From Epiperipatus broadwayi (lineage: Eukaryota; Onychophora; Udeonychophora; Euonychophora; Peripatidae), in assembly GCA_028023455.1 (NCBI GenBank), contig JAQFVV010012395.1:5146001-5210000 (forward strand): DNA of 64,000 nt, written 5' to 3'. This document shows, piece by piece, positions 11,634 to 23,603 of this stretch. The notes below the pieces were generated by a model. That model saw only the letters and a program-made list of their open reading frames with translations. It was not told the origin of the DNA and did no database searches. How positions within the stretch are numbered: position 1 is the stretch's first letter; the number at the start of each line of letters is the position of its first letter. The translations under genes were made by a program, and so were the position numbers.

Positions 11634-11724
11634 GGCAGAATGGCTTAGTTGGTTAGAGAATTACCTTAAAATTCAATACTGAAGAATCTAAGGATCCAGA
11701 TTCAAATCTCATGCTAGTACTGTC
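11634..11724 (+). other. tRNA-like module in PLE 3' UTR (right copy)
   Basis: This is the homologue of the 8,782-8,870 module, on the plus strand. GGCAGAA and TACTGTC ends and an A-box region (TGGCTTAGTTGGTTAGAGAA) are kept, but the B box is degraded (AGATTCAAATC). The insert between A and B boxes has the same length as in the left copy. Confidence 0.65.
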
Positions 11725-12074
11725 ACTGGTCAGGCCAGCAACACCTGAAGAACAAAGAACAATACCTCTCAAAACATTGTGCACATACTAACCTGTTTGA
11801 TGTGCTATTATTAACAGTTGAAGGTATTTGGAATATTTAAATAAGATTAAATTTTTCTAAAGACATGATGATGGAACTAGTCCGATATAAAAATACAACT
11901 AAAACACCATCACTACAAACATTCATGAAAACACTAATATATATATTATCTTATTTCAATAAAAAAAAAAAAAAGAACAACACTTTCATTAGCCAAATCT
12001 TCAAAAATCTGTTTGAATTTGTTGAGCTGTATTTATTTTTAAAATTGATCGTACATTCATGTCTGTAACCTTAA

Positions 12075-13490
12075 TCTTTCTGAAGTTTTATTATTTTTTA
12101 AAGTTGACAATAGTTGTTCACACAAATATAGTTGAAATACATTTAATTGCATGTAACACATAGGGAAATCGGCCAACTGATAAGTACTTATAAAAATGTG
12201 GAATCCCAATGTCAATGTTTTTGTTTCACTGCAAAATCACACAGAATTTTGATTAATTCCAGTTATAAATTGTCATCCACAGTTTCAGCATCAACAGAGA
12301 AATAATAGCCTGAAATGATTTTCACATTTTTTGAAGTCCAAAAATTTCAATTGTAATGATTTTTATAATAATGATTGGCAACATTCAAAATGAGATAAAA
12401 TTTTCTTTTGAATTTTTTTTTGCCAGAGTAGTAATTTCTTCTTGAAAACCTTGATATTTTCAATATGGTAACCATGTGATTATTGGTATTGTAATTTAAG
12501 AGTTGACTAGGATGATTTGTAATATCAACAAAGCCAGGGCTTTTATCCATTAGATCATTTTTAATATTTCACATCCATAATTTTTCAATTCTAAAAAAAT
12601 TTCTTCAGCAATTGGTGGAAATTGCTTTAAAACTTTATGACTAAAGTAGATCAGTGTAATCACTTCCTATGCCTTCTAAAAATTTGCTAAATTGGTGATA
12701 ATTAAGACCACATGCATAAAATAATTTAGAATTTTAGTGACTTTAATGATATAACCAATATTTAAAACTTTGGAAAATATTTGTTGATAAATATATGTTG
12801 AAAAGAAGCATTATTCTGTTCTCTATATTCTTCCAGTTGTGTGATAACTGCTTTAATAATGTATTATGGTAGGTACACCACCAGCTGTAAGAGAAACTAG
12901 CTTTTTCAAAGATAAATTGTATTCCCTCAAAACTTCAATAAGTGCATTAAAAATATTGACTTCAGTAGTTGTATTGTGCATTGGAATAATTTCCCGAAGT
13001 TTTTCATTTACTTTAACGTTCATATCACATCTGAAAATAATAACAGCCAGCTGAACTTCATCAATTGCAAGAAATAGATCTAAAATGTTATAATTATCAA
13101 TTTCTGCTGATTCATTAAATTGCCAGCTACATCATTAATTTTGCTGGCAATGGTATTTCGAGTCAATTTTATATTTTTGAATTCCTTTAATTATTCTGAA
13201 CACAATTTCAACTGTTTTAATAATATTCATAAATAAATTCTTATGACTGTTTTTGACATGTTTGTAATTAAATGTGATATCAAGTAACTAGTTTTCACAG
13301 CAGCTATATTATCTTCAATAGATTTGGTAAATATACTTTATTGTTTATGAAATGTCAATTTTAATTCTCATAATTTATCTTTGCAAAACTTCTCAACATA
13401 CTTGTCAGTTTTGTGTCTATTAATATTATACCTTTTCCAAAACGCAATAGTTTTTATATATCAGACAAAATTTTATTTTTTCTTTAAATA
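12075..13490 (-). pseudogene. Decayed hAT transposase-like gene (GTF2IRD2/ZBED5-like)
   Basis: On the minus strand, broken frames spell a family-typical series. KNIKLTRNTIASKINDVAGN (about 13,150) precedes FLAIDEVQLAVIIF (about 13,050), where LAxDEST is expected. Then come NEKLREIIPMHNTTTEVNIF and LKKLVSLTAGGVPTI (about 12,870-13,000), REQNNASFQHIF, NHMVTILKISRFSRR and a C-terminal CEQLFSTLKNNKTSE (about 12,080-12,130), the hAT dimerisation signature. The order and wording match animal hAT-derived proteins annotated as GTF2IRD2- or ZBED5-like. Many stops and frameshifts show long decay. The BED zinc finger at the N-terminus is not clearly preserved. A host-domesticated gene is unlikely given the lesions. 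Confidence 0.8.
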
Positions 13491-15858
13491 CAAAAATATT
13501 TTAATTCCTATATTTCATAAAAAGTGTGATTTCTTCAATTAATCATTTTTTTACTCACACTCTTACAGGACTTAACATTATTTTAATAAATTCTTAATTA
13601 ATCACAAAGAAAACTAATTACACTTCCTAATGAAGAAATATTTTGAATGAAATGTGATTAGAAAATAATGTTTTAAAAAAAATAGTAATAACAAGGAATG
13701 GATGAAATAATATAGTTTTTCTTATGGAATGAACCCCATTGTTTATGTCACCTATCTCATTTACTGTATTCAATATATATGCAAAAAATATAAATTTTTT
13801 GAAATGTGTTTATATTTATTTAATTCATGTATATATTTATAACTTTAATTTTAAAAAATCTGTTTAATTACCATATTGGTTACTATTTTTGTCAGGGCAT
13901 AGACTAAGTTATCAGAAGACTGTGTGCAACTTGCAGACGTCATGTTTGATATGCCTGATATATAACAACCTTCTTGCCACAAAAACACATATCCTTGTTA
14001 GAGAAATAATTAATAGTTTTATATAGATTTTCATAACATTAATTGGTATAAGTAATATTATTTGTCAGATCTTTCTCATCTCCATTTATTATTTTCCCAT
14101 AAAAGCAATTAATAATTTTGTGTAGATTTTGGAAGATCTGTTTCTATAGTAATAAGATTCATTAAACAATATTCATTTTATAGTTGGCTAGTTAAATAAT
14201 GAAAGTTACATTTATGAAAAATCAATTGATATTATATATATATATCTTAATACACCTTATATCAGATTCCCAAAATACTTTCAGCCATTTACACTGATGT
14301 CATTCCAGTCATATTTTAATTCTATTATTTCAATTCAAGTAGTCAATATTGAGTTTCTGAATCCAAGCATTCTTGATTGTCAAGCTCAGTATTTCGCAAA
14401 CTATACTCAGCAAAAAGTCAATAAATGGTTCATAAAAAATTAAGGAAATTAATATTAAGCTTCTTATGACCTTTAAATACTGTGTCTAGTTAAACATGTA
14501 TGAACATGCTGAAATATACTAGCAAACAATCTGCACATGATCAACACCCATTGTGATACAGACAATTGTTAGCAATCTACCAAGTAAATAGATATCAATC
14601 TTGAAGATAAAGTTCATGATAATATTCATTTATTAAATACATTATTATATTATTTTGTTTAAATATACAACTTAAAACTATTATTGTAAGCTTTTATTAG
14701 CATTTTTGAATGTTTTATTATGAAAGATTTAAATTGACTCATGTATATTTTGTGAGTGAACATTTTTTATTATTATATAATTTTTCTTTTATAATAATTA
14801 TTTATTATAATCACATTACAGCTTCCAATTATTTTATATTTGATTTTATATTGTGAGAGTACGATCCCAACCTATTAGAAACAAAGAGGGTCTAAAACAA
14901 AAAATACTTAATTAAAGGTATAACGAACCTATTAACACTCTTTGTTATGTAAAAACAAATTATAACATTAATTATGCACTCATGACACAGACTGGATACA
15001 CACGAAAAAAGAAAGAAACTGAAAGGTTTTTTTTTAAAAAAAGAGAGAATTTTTTTTAACCTATCAACACACAAATAATGCTTAAAATAGAACTAATGTT
15101 CGATTTATGATTTGATAATTTTATAAAAGAACAAATCTTCAAAAGCTGTTGGAAACGATTAGAGGATGAAAAATTGATAGAGGTCAAAGAAATAACACAT
15201 TTTCATAGAAAAGACTCATGCTAATAGTTCCAAGGAAATAATTTGTGTAAAATTTTATTATTCAGCAACACCTTAGCTGGCTGAAAAAACCAAAAAAGGA
15301 ACCTCACATCTTCTAATCTATAGCAGATATTATTAATTCTAATGAATAAGCAATACCAAAGGATATGAAGTAGAAAACTCATTAAACGTCATAGATGGGA
15401 GACTGCCAGTCACCCAAAGGACAATCACACAACACCAAATGTGTTACCAACTCTCAAGATCAGGAATTTTCCTAATCTAGAAGAAACCAGCCATCTTGAC
15501 ATCTATGTATCCATGTGCTGAGAATAGCTAACTACATGAACTAACAATTTCAATTATTCAAATGATATATGTATCATATAGAATCCATTGTTCTTTGTTG
15601 TATAACTCTTTATTGTCATTTTTTTTTTTATTGAAAGAATTGACGATCCAGCTCTATAATCATTACTCATAATTATGTAAGGGGGGTCTCTAGGTCAATC
15701 ACTATAATTTTTTGATTGTAATAAAATCTAGATGCTGATCCCTAAGCCTATCAATTAAAGAACTCAATAACTGAATGGTGTTGAGGTAAGATTTTATCTA
15801 TAAAATATTAAATGCTCTCACTAGTACAGGACAATTTTATATATTTATTGTTAAATTA
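13491..15858. other. AT-rich spacer
   Basis: No gene, splice pattern or repeat with a second copy was recognised in about 2.4 kb. Confidence 0.4.
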
Positions 15859-16140
15859 ACTTGATTATTATTGTAAAAAGAAATTATTAAACTCAGGTGC
15901 TTATTATACATGTATATAATTTTAATGCGCAAATACGTGCACAACAACCGAGCTTCATCAGGATTAAATAACAATATATTATAAACTCAAAATAACTATA
16001 ATATCTAAAGAATAATGCCCGAGCGCTTTCAAGAGAACTTAGCTCTCATAATCATGGGCAACAAAGAATAAGCATAGCGTGTTGGTATATGCTAAAATAT
16101 GCTAATATATGTAAATTAGTTGAAAATAAATGCGTCAGCT

Positions 16141-16293
16141 CTAAATGATCCATTTCTTAGAGATTTTGTAACACGCATCTTTCCTATTCATAGCCTTATC
16201 ATCAATAGCAATAAAACATGCTTCTTTAACTTTTCTCTTAATGTCATTTCTCTCCCTGCAAACTATTCTTGCATTTTTAGGTTCACATGCATG
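16141..16293 (-). pseudogene. PLE GIY-YIG endonuclease C-terminal fragment (left arm)
   Basis: This is the mirror copy of 16,304-16,456 read on the minus strand, with the same RERNDIKRKVKEA stretch and one visible replacement near the end (SKKWII versus SKIWII). Both arms stop at the same position. Confidence 0.75.
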
Positions 16294-16303
16294 ATCAGCT
16301 GGT

Positions 16304-16456
16304 CATGCATGTGAACCTAAAAATGCAAGAATAGTTTGCAGGGAGAGAAATGACATTAAGAGAAAAGTTAAAGAAGCATGTTTTATTGCTATTGATGATA
16401 AGGCTATGAATAGGAAAGATGCGTGTTACAAAATCTCTAAGATATGGATCATTTAG
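16304..16456 (+). pseudogene. PLE GIY-YIG endonuclease C-terminal fragment (right arm)
   Basis: The frame begins at the dimer junction and ends at a natural-looking stop. It contains NARIVCRERNDIKRKVKEA followed by CFIAID and MNRKDACYKISKIW, matching the ARIL-E-KRKVKEA...NR-G--LSPIW pattern at the C-terminus of PLE endonucleases. The N-terminal GIY-YIG motif is absent, so no nuclease could be made. The family differs from the PLEs at 8.6-11.9 kb. Confidence 0.75.
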
Positions 16457-16697
16457 AGCTGACGCATTTATTTTCAACTAATTTACATATATCAGCATAT
16501 TTTAGCATATACCAACACGCTATGCTTATTCTTTGTTGCCCATGATTATGAGAGCTAAGTTCTCTTGAAAGCGCTCGGGCATTATTCTTTAGATATTATA
16601 GTTATTTTGAGTTTATAATATATTGTTATTTAATCCTGATGAAGCTCGGTTGTTGTGCGCGTATTTGCGCATTAAAATTATATACTTGATTATTATT

Positions 16698-17861
16698 ATT
16701 TATTATTCTGTAACACTGACTAAATCTCTAAAGTGAATGTCTATTGCTATCATAAAGACTGGTAACGCAAAGGAGGGACTTTGTAGCCAAAGGTGTCAGT
16801 CAGTAAATTACGATGCATTGCAAAGGATTAAGGTAGACAAGTTAAAGTCAGGGAATAGAAGGATTGGCCAGCAGGATAATCATATCAAAATAATAAATTA
16901 CATTGTTAGACTAAGCAAATGATTATAGCGAGTAGTGGATGACTACCCTATATGGGGTCAAAGGTTAGGGGGATGATCATAATATTATATGAATCAAATA
17001 AAGGATGATCTGAACTACCCAAACGTTAAATTGATTGTTCTAAAAGATTGTAAATCACTATAATGGAATAAAACTGTTAATGATTTATTTAATTTAAATA
17101 GAATTTGTGTATGTTTTGTCATTTATCTAACTTTCCATTGTCCATGTTATACCACACACATAACTCAGATGTAAATAATTATAGTTTTATATCAAACTTA
17201 TAGTAATCATCACCCTAGCTTATTAGAATCATGCATATAACTGCAGAGTTTGAATACCGAGGAATAATGGGAACCCACAACGTCGAAGACCTAAGGGGTA
17301 ATCATATGGTAATGATATATATGAGTGAAACTAAGCATACCATCAAATGTGATAAATTTATAACTGGCGAACTTTAGGGACTCAAACTCATATCATCGCC
17401 TCAATATACAATAAAATGAGTAGCACAAATAGCCATTTTATTCTGTTACCATTACTGACCAATTACTAGGGCTAAATACTATCCAATTATGTCATTAGGA
17501 ATCTTTTACACATATATCTCTGTTCCATTACAATATATTACGATCTTATTTGTTTCATAATTTTTAATTTTTGGTACTAAGCATTTTATCAAATCATTTT
17601 TGTAACAATTGTTTTTGCATTACTTTTTTTCTACATTTTCTTTTATGTGCTGCAGTCTTTTTTATATAACAATTTTTTTGTTTCTATTCCAGTTCTGACT
17701 AATATTAGAATTTAAATAATATTCAAAAATTACCATGAATCCTTAGTTAAGAGAGGAACTTTAAACAAGGAGGGTCAAATATTTGACTCATCTACAACTG
17801 AAGAAAAAACTATGGTTTCTTCAAAATGTATTATTAATTTAAAAGCTGATATCTAAGAACA
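16698..17861. other. AT-rich spacer
   Basis: No recognisable gene; a 61-codon open frame at 16,737-16,922 has no family resemblance. Confidence 0.4.
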
Positions 17862-19745
17862 TGCCCAAAAAAAAGTATGATGAAAATTATTTAAATTGGA
17901 TATTTACGTGTACTGGAAATACAGATGCTCTTGGTGCATTTGTGGGTTTTATGTACTAAAATACTAACAAACAGATTGTTTGCACCAGCTAAATTTTGTA
18001 AGCACTTAGAAACAAAACATGCTACTCACTAAAAAAAAAAAAAAAGATATACATTTTTTAAAGAGACAATGTGATTCGTTAGAAAAACAATGATTAGAAT
18101 TGCTAAAACTGAAAATGAAAGTGCAACAGAGACATCTTTTTGCATGAATTATTGCATTGCATTTGAAATGCATACTATGGGAGAGATGCTCATTAAGCCT
18201 TGTGTAAAAGACATTGCATCATGCATATTAAACAAAGAATCTGCTAAAAAAAAATAGATACATTACAATTATTAAATATTGTTTCACATTGCATCAAAGA
18301 TCTTTTTGCTGATATCATCGACTTAAGACTTTACAATGAATATCTATTGCAAAAAGATGAATCTGTAGATATTGCAGAGCTTGTTATTTTACTGGTTTTG
18401 TTAATCTGAGTTATGAGTGAATATCTATAAGAAAAAGTTACCTACCCTGGCATCTCTCTGAGGAGTGCCAAAGCATGAAACCATGGTCAGGGCTTTCTCT
18501 AGCTAAGCATTTATCATAAAGCTTGTTGAGGAATTGGCAATCCTCATTGTTTATAACTCACAAGCTTAAGAGAATAAGGTCATCTGATCTATGACTCTTA
18601 TTTTGACTACATATTTAACTGTATTAATAATTACACTACAAAATAAGATATCAATTGTGAAAAGTGTATTGATATTTGTACAAATGGTGTTCAAGCAATG
18701 GTAAAAAAGATGGAGTTATAATACATTCTGCAAGTAGTTACAAAAGCTACAAAAAGTCATTGTGATTTGCATAGGCAAGCACTAGTAACAAAAAATAGTT
18801 AGACATATTTAAAGACCACTTTGGATGAAGCCATAGAAATGATCAATTATGTAAAATCTCAACCACTTCAATATAAATTATTTAAAATTTTGTATGATAT
18901 AATGAACCAACTGCATTTTTATTATATAATGAAGTGAGATGGTTATCCAAAGGAAAAACATTATCGAGACATTTTGAACTTCATAGTGAGTTATTGGGTT
19001 TTTTTTCATGTCAAATAATTTAGAAAAGAATTTCATTGAATTTTTAACTAATTCTTCATCATTGATGAGACTTGTATAATTGGCAGATATTTTTACTAAG
19101 TGCAATAAAATAAACATCATTACAATGAAATTATTATTACAATTTTTAATGCAAGAGAGAAAATTGTCTTTTGATAGGAAGTTACAATTCTGTATTTCTA
19201 TACTTGAACAGAATAATTTTGACTGTTTTCCCACTTTACATGAATTTTTAACTGAAATAAATTCTAAAGTAAATGATGAAGTTTGCAATATAATTTTAGA
19301 ACACTTTCACTACTTACAATCAATCTTTTTGTAATATGTTCCAAAGTCTAGTGAGAACAATTTCTGGGTGCCAAATCTATTTAGTGATAATTAAGCCAAT
19401 CAGCTTCAGTGCAAGTGATTATTAAAATCTAACTGATTTAATTAGTGATTCCGATTTGAAAAAAAAAAAAAAACCTTATAAAAAAAAACTGCTATTAAAT
19501 GATTTCTGGACATATTTAACAGAAGAGTACCCCAACATGTACAAACTAACTTGTTTGTATTTTGCTTCCTTTTACAATGACATATTTATGTGAGGCAGAA
19601 TTTTCATATTATTCTGCAATCAAATCAAAGTACAGGAACAGACTTAATGCTATAATGAATTGAGAATTAATATTTCTAATATTGTACCTGACATCAAAAA
19701 AATTTGTAGTTCAAAGACCCAAAAACATCAGTCATTAAAAATGTA
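17862..19745 (+). pseudogene. Decayed hAT transposase-like gene (GTF2IRD2/ZBED5/SCAND3-like)
   Basis: Broken plus-strand frames give the family series. MPKKKYDENYLNWIFTCTG opens the BED-finger region; KHLETKHATH (about 18,000-18,030) has the zinc-finger histidines. Then KPCVKDIASCILNKESAKK (about 18,197-18,256), LLQKDESVDIAELVILLVL (about 18,350-18,405), and after an interruption DIC-TNGVQAMVKK and LHRQALVTK. The C-terminal dimerisation motif is YLCEAEFSYYSAIKSKYRNR (about 19,588-19,650). Numerous stops, frameshifts and a 150-bp repeat insertion at 18,444-18,596 inactivate it. It is oriented opposite to, and differs from, the 12.1-13.5 kb copy. Confidence 0.85.
18444..18596 (+). repeat. Short interspersed repeat, copy 1 (inside hAT relic)
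   Basis: About 150 bp running from CCTACCCTGGCATCTCTCTG to AAGAATAAGGTCAT, interrupting the hAT coding order. An inverted copy occurs at 21,107-21,296. No A/B boxes or poly-A are visible; it may be a MITE or non-tRNA SINE. Confidence 0.75.
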
Positions 19746-21106
19746 ATTTTACTATATATATGCTAGTTTATTTTACTATTTTCATGTGTTTTGTTTTACA
19801 TAATTAAAAATCGAGAATAAACGTTTTGTTATCTTAATTCTTATTCTTACTTGCTTAATTTATTTATTAATACTACCCTATCCTATAAAATAACCAAGGT
19901 GTTCCAAAGTTTGAGAAACACTAGTCTAGCTATATAAATCGGACATTAAGTCTACAACAATATATTTAAGAAACCTTAATTATGAGATAATTAATTGCAG
20001 ACACCTTTGACCTTTTCTAATATATATAGATACCATTCTTACGCACAAATATTGATTATCTTATATAAAAAACAATCATTAGCAATTGATATTTCATGTT
20101 TCTTTTTTTTTTTTTATAGTTTTTATATAATATATATAGTTCTAGGTCATAATTATATCGTTTTAGAAACATAGATATTTATAGCAACCTTTGTTAAACA
20201 ATTTTACTAATATTGACATTTATGAATGGAAATTTCATTTTCATTCTGATTAATCTAAAATCAATATATAAATAAAATGCTAACACAAAGATTTTGGAGT
20301 TGTTTTTTTTTTTTTTTTAAATATAACAGTATCATATGTATTTCTTTTCTTTTTTTTCAACTTGAAGCTCTACAGTATAGATATCAGCTTTCAACTAAAC
20401 AATTAAAAGTAAAAACTTTGAAATAATTTTTATATAAAATAATTTTACAGAAAGTTTTTAATTAAAAATATATATATGCATGTTTAATTGGAAAAAAATA
20501 TATTACTGGCTTATAAGATTAAAACCAGATAATGAAATTTTTTTTATTTTATTTTAAATAAATCAATATTTAAAATATATTATTTAGTTGACATAGCAAT
20601 AATACCATATTCAAAAACAAAGCTAATTAACCAAAATTTGCAATGATTACTTAAAATAATTATTTAACTTTGGTAATATTTATTAAAAAAAAAATCAGTA
20701 AATGCTGTTATAAATCACAATATAAAGTTAAGCAAATAAAATATGAATCTAAAAAAACATATTTGAATCCCAACATAATCTTTAACTGATATCAATAGAT
20801 TTGTCCAGTTTCTTTACCAGTTCACTGAAAACAGGTGAAAAAAAATCTTGATATTAACTTCTGGATTTTTTTTTTTTTTTTCAATCTTATCATCTATATC
20901 CAGTTATAGTATATCTTGCTAAAATAAAAATTTATCTCTACAAACAGGAAAACATTATGAATATACTTTGCAAAAAATTCTTTTGCCCACAAAAAACTTG
21001 CTATTTTTGTAGCAGGATTTTTCTTTTTTAAATCATTTGTAATAAAATTACTGATTTTCCATAAATAATAAATAAAAATATTTATTCAAAATAAGAGTCA
21101 TATATC
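19746..21106. other. AT-rich spacer
   Basis: Homopolymer-rich, no gene or further repeat recognised. Confidence 0.4.
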
Positions 21107-21296
21107 ACATGACCCTATCTCTTAAGCTTGTAAGTTATAAACAATGAGGATTGCCAATTCCTCTACAAGTTTTATGATAAATGCTTAGCCAGAGACAGCA
21201 TTTAAAATATCTCAATCAGGAACCCCTCCCCAAATCCCTGACCATGGTTTCGTGCTTTGGCACTCCTCAGAGAGGTGTCAGGGTAGGTTCAGACAT
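21107..21296 (-). repeat. Short interspersed repeat, copy 2
   Basis: The inverted partner of 18,444-18,596: GGCACTCCTCAGAGAGGTGT, GACCATGGTTTCGTGCTTTG and GCAATCCTCATTGTTTATA words appear in the same order when reversed. It has about 35 extra bases in the middle that copy 1 lacks. Confidence 0.75.
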
Positions 21297-22894
21297 CTTT
21301 AATTTATGTGCCTGTGACAATATAAATATATATAAATTATATCCCATTCAAAGTTCGTGAAACCTACAAAGTTTCTTGATAATACACAAGGAACTTTTAA
21401 TAAATTTAGTATTCTTATGATAATTACTTTAAAGATTTACATATTTATTATTAAATGTATAACAACTTTAAAGCATTTAAATTCAAAATAGAACAACTCA
21501 ATTTTGAGCATGAAGTTTTAGTGCTAAAGAGAAAAACCACAATAACAAAAATCAAGAAAATAAGAAAATTCCATCCTTTCCTTAAGTCTACAAAAGATTA
21601 AAGCCTTGATTTAACAATAATATGAAGAGACTTTCGAATATGTTTCCAGGAGCAATTTTTTTTTATCCTATTATAAACATTTACTATAAATTGAATAATC
21701 CATTCACATGATATGGTATAGTGCTAGAATATTTCCATTCCTATAATAGATTCTGACTTCTGTTTTCACCAATGAGAACTAGGATTCAAAACAGGAAAAC
21801 AATCAGTAAGCTTTTACTCATATTTTTTAAACTAGTAAAAACCTGAAATTCATTAAAATCCTAAGAGCATAAAGCAGTAAAAGTTCACTGAATAATGATT
21901 AAATGCAGTAGTTTTAGTTTTTAATCCTAATACATAACAATAAAAGTAAAAGCCAAAAACTGGACTAATGGGAATGTAGCATTTTGCCATTACGTGTCCA
22001 TGGATTACTTAAGCTTACAGTAGATGACTTTAGGGTAGGATGAAGAAGTCTGCTTTTAAAGCCTTTTACACTACAGAGGGTGACTTTTTCTTATCATCCC
22101 ATGATCTAATTTCACATCTAAGTGAAGCTTGAAACTTTTCAGGTAACCAATTCACAAAGCAATTTTACTGATCAGTAAGTAAGTATCTATTTATTATTAT
22201 CTAAAAGATCAAAATGCCAGGAAAAATCTGGATTGATCACATGACCGCTGAAGCTGTGATCCTAAAACAAAAACACATGATTACAGTATGATTTGGTCTT
22301 TGGAGTCAGAAGTGAGTTTTTTTTAAAAAAAACAATAAAATACAAAGAATATGCAGGACAACTAAGTCAATGTAAATGTAATTTATGAGTGCAAAATATG
22401 ATTAAGTATATGAAATTAAGTTTTTATAAGATTATACTAACTGTGATAACTAAGTCAATAGTAATCATATTTTACTAAATTAAATATATTTCTGAGCCAA
22501 AATTAAAAAAAGAAAAACTTAAAAATCATAGTAATGGGCAGCAATTCTATAAGTAATGAATTAAGGCTATTTACAAATGAAAATAAAAAAAGGGCAAAAA
22601 ATTTTAATGGTTGATGTAGAAAAAATATGAGCACTATATTATTTTTTCATAGTTACCATGAGAGACATCCAAAGATTTGGTAGATTAATATAGGCATCAT
22701 GCTAATATTTTCCATTTTTAAATGAAATGCAAATATAATAATAATTTCGAACAGATCTACTTGTAGTCAATGTCATGCGAAGATTCCATGCAAATCAATC
22801 TTCAGCCACTCTTTTCAGTACAATATAATCCTGAACATTTGCATTCATACACAAAGGATTGGAAAAAATAAAATAGGGTCCACTTCTCAAGTGT
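21297..22894. other. AT-rich spacer
   Basis: No coding signal was recognised. The stretch 21,960-22,290 is slightly more complex but has no open frame or partner. Confidence 0.35.
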
Positions 22895-23335
22895 TATCCA
22901 TTAATTTTCATGTATAGCATATCTTTTGTTACACCATAGTATTCACATAAACCATATGAAGCAATCTTCTTGTCCTAAGTATTTGAATTACTTATTTTGA
23001 TTTCCTCAAATTCTTCAGAACCTTTGCATTTAACTTTTATCAAACTAATTACTTCCAATCCTTTTCCTCCCAACATTCTCAAGCACCTCCAATATTCTAA
23101 TGTCAGTGAATAAGAGAGTCCACATCTCAGGATCACACAAAATCAATGATTAAACATATAATTTCATTATTCCTTTGTGCATCTTCAGATTTAGTGATTT
23201 TGATCTGCTTTTCATAAATGTGTGCTTTATCTTTCTAAATCTTCTATATCTCTCATATTCAATGCATATTATCTTGGATCAAAAATGACCAATGTAAGAG
23301 AAGTGATCCCATCTCATTTTAATAGGCAATATAAT
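22895..23335 (-). pseudogene. Possible LINE C-terminal relic
   Basis: Minus-strand frames include MWTLLFTDIRILEVLENVGR and a basic run HTFMKSRSK, reminiscent of the ETWTL...RRLE-FE-W-RR region found after the RT in many LINEs. It adjoins the RTE element at 23.4 kb but differs from that element's own C-terminal domain, so it would be an older, separate insertion. The match is short and by eye. Confidence 0.3.
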
Positions 23336-23603
23336 GATTTAAGTAATACCAACTTTTGTTCTAGTCTTTTTAATGTTTATTAGTACATCATTTTTTTAAA
23401 AATAACTATCATCATCATCATTATCAACCATTATCAATCCACTGCAGGATGGTCTCTCCAAGTTTAATCCATCTTCTCCGATCTTTAGCTTCTCTTCTCC
23501 ACATCACCCCTGCACCCTTTCTTATTTCATCCATCCATCTCACATGTGGTCTCTTTCTGGGTCTTTTACAATCTCTTGGAATCCAGTTTAAAATTTCAAT
23601 TGT

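Larger units (their letters stand above)
10411..11899 (+). mobile_element. Penelope-like element (PLE), right copy
   Basis: This is an inverted sister of the copy at 8,607-10,408, starting more 5'-truncated (at the VELIKN segment before RT motif A). It keeps RMAIGSP, ISNIYIEELETTAIK, the thumb, the linker, a GIY-YIG stretch with CGRTYIDETNHPIEK (about 11,330-11,375), NNPISEPSVT, the tRNA-like module and the 3' UTR. A stop within QQN*RMAIGSP, a further stop in GSP*PP, and YVDD changed to YVYD (about 10,762-10,773) show that the RT is dead. The shared 3' ends reach the GTATTTTTATAT words at 8,605-8,620 and 11,885-11,898. Confidence 0.9.
15859..16697. mobile_element. Palindromic dimer of two PLE 3' ends with TSD
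   Basis: Left arm 15,912-16,298 and right arm 16,299-16,685 are inverted copies of 387 bp with only a handful of mismatches and no spacer; the centre is CAG/CTG at 16,296-16,301. Each arm holds the C-terminus of a PLE GIY-YIG endonuclease followed by its 3' UTR with CCTGATGAAG and a terminal GCGC hairpin-like end. A 14-bp direct repeat ACTTGATTATTATT at 15,859-15,872 and 16,684-16,697 looks like a target-site duplication around the whole dimer, suggesting a single insertion. The left side has an extra 39 bp (15,873-15,911) between repeat and arm. Confidence 0.85.

Noticed and set aside
16620-16680. Hammerhead ribozyme at CCTGATGAAG, as found in some PLE termini
   Set aside because: CTGATGA is present but no stem II followed by GAAA and no matching cleavage stem were found; other CTGATGA sites in the window also failed.
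19080-19334. 84-codon plus-strand ORF and the 136-codon minus-strand ORF overlapping it
   Set aside because: The plus frame is part of the hAT relic, not a separate gene; the minus frame is its antisense shadow.
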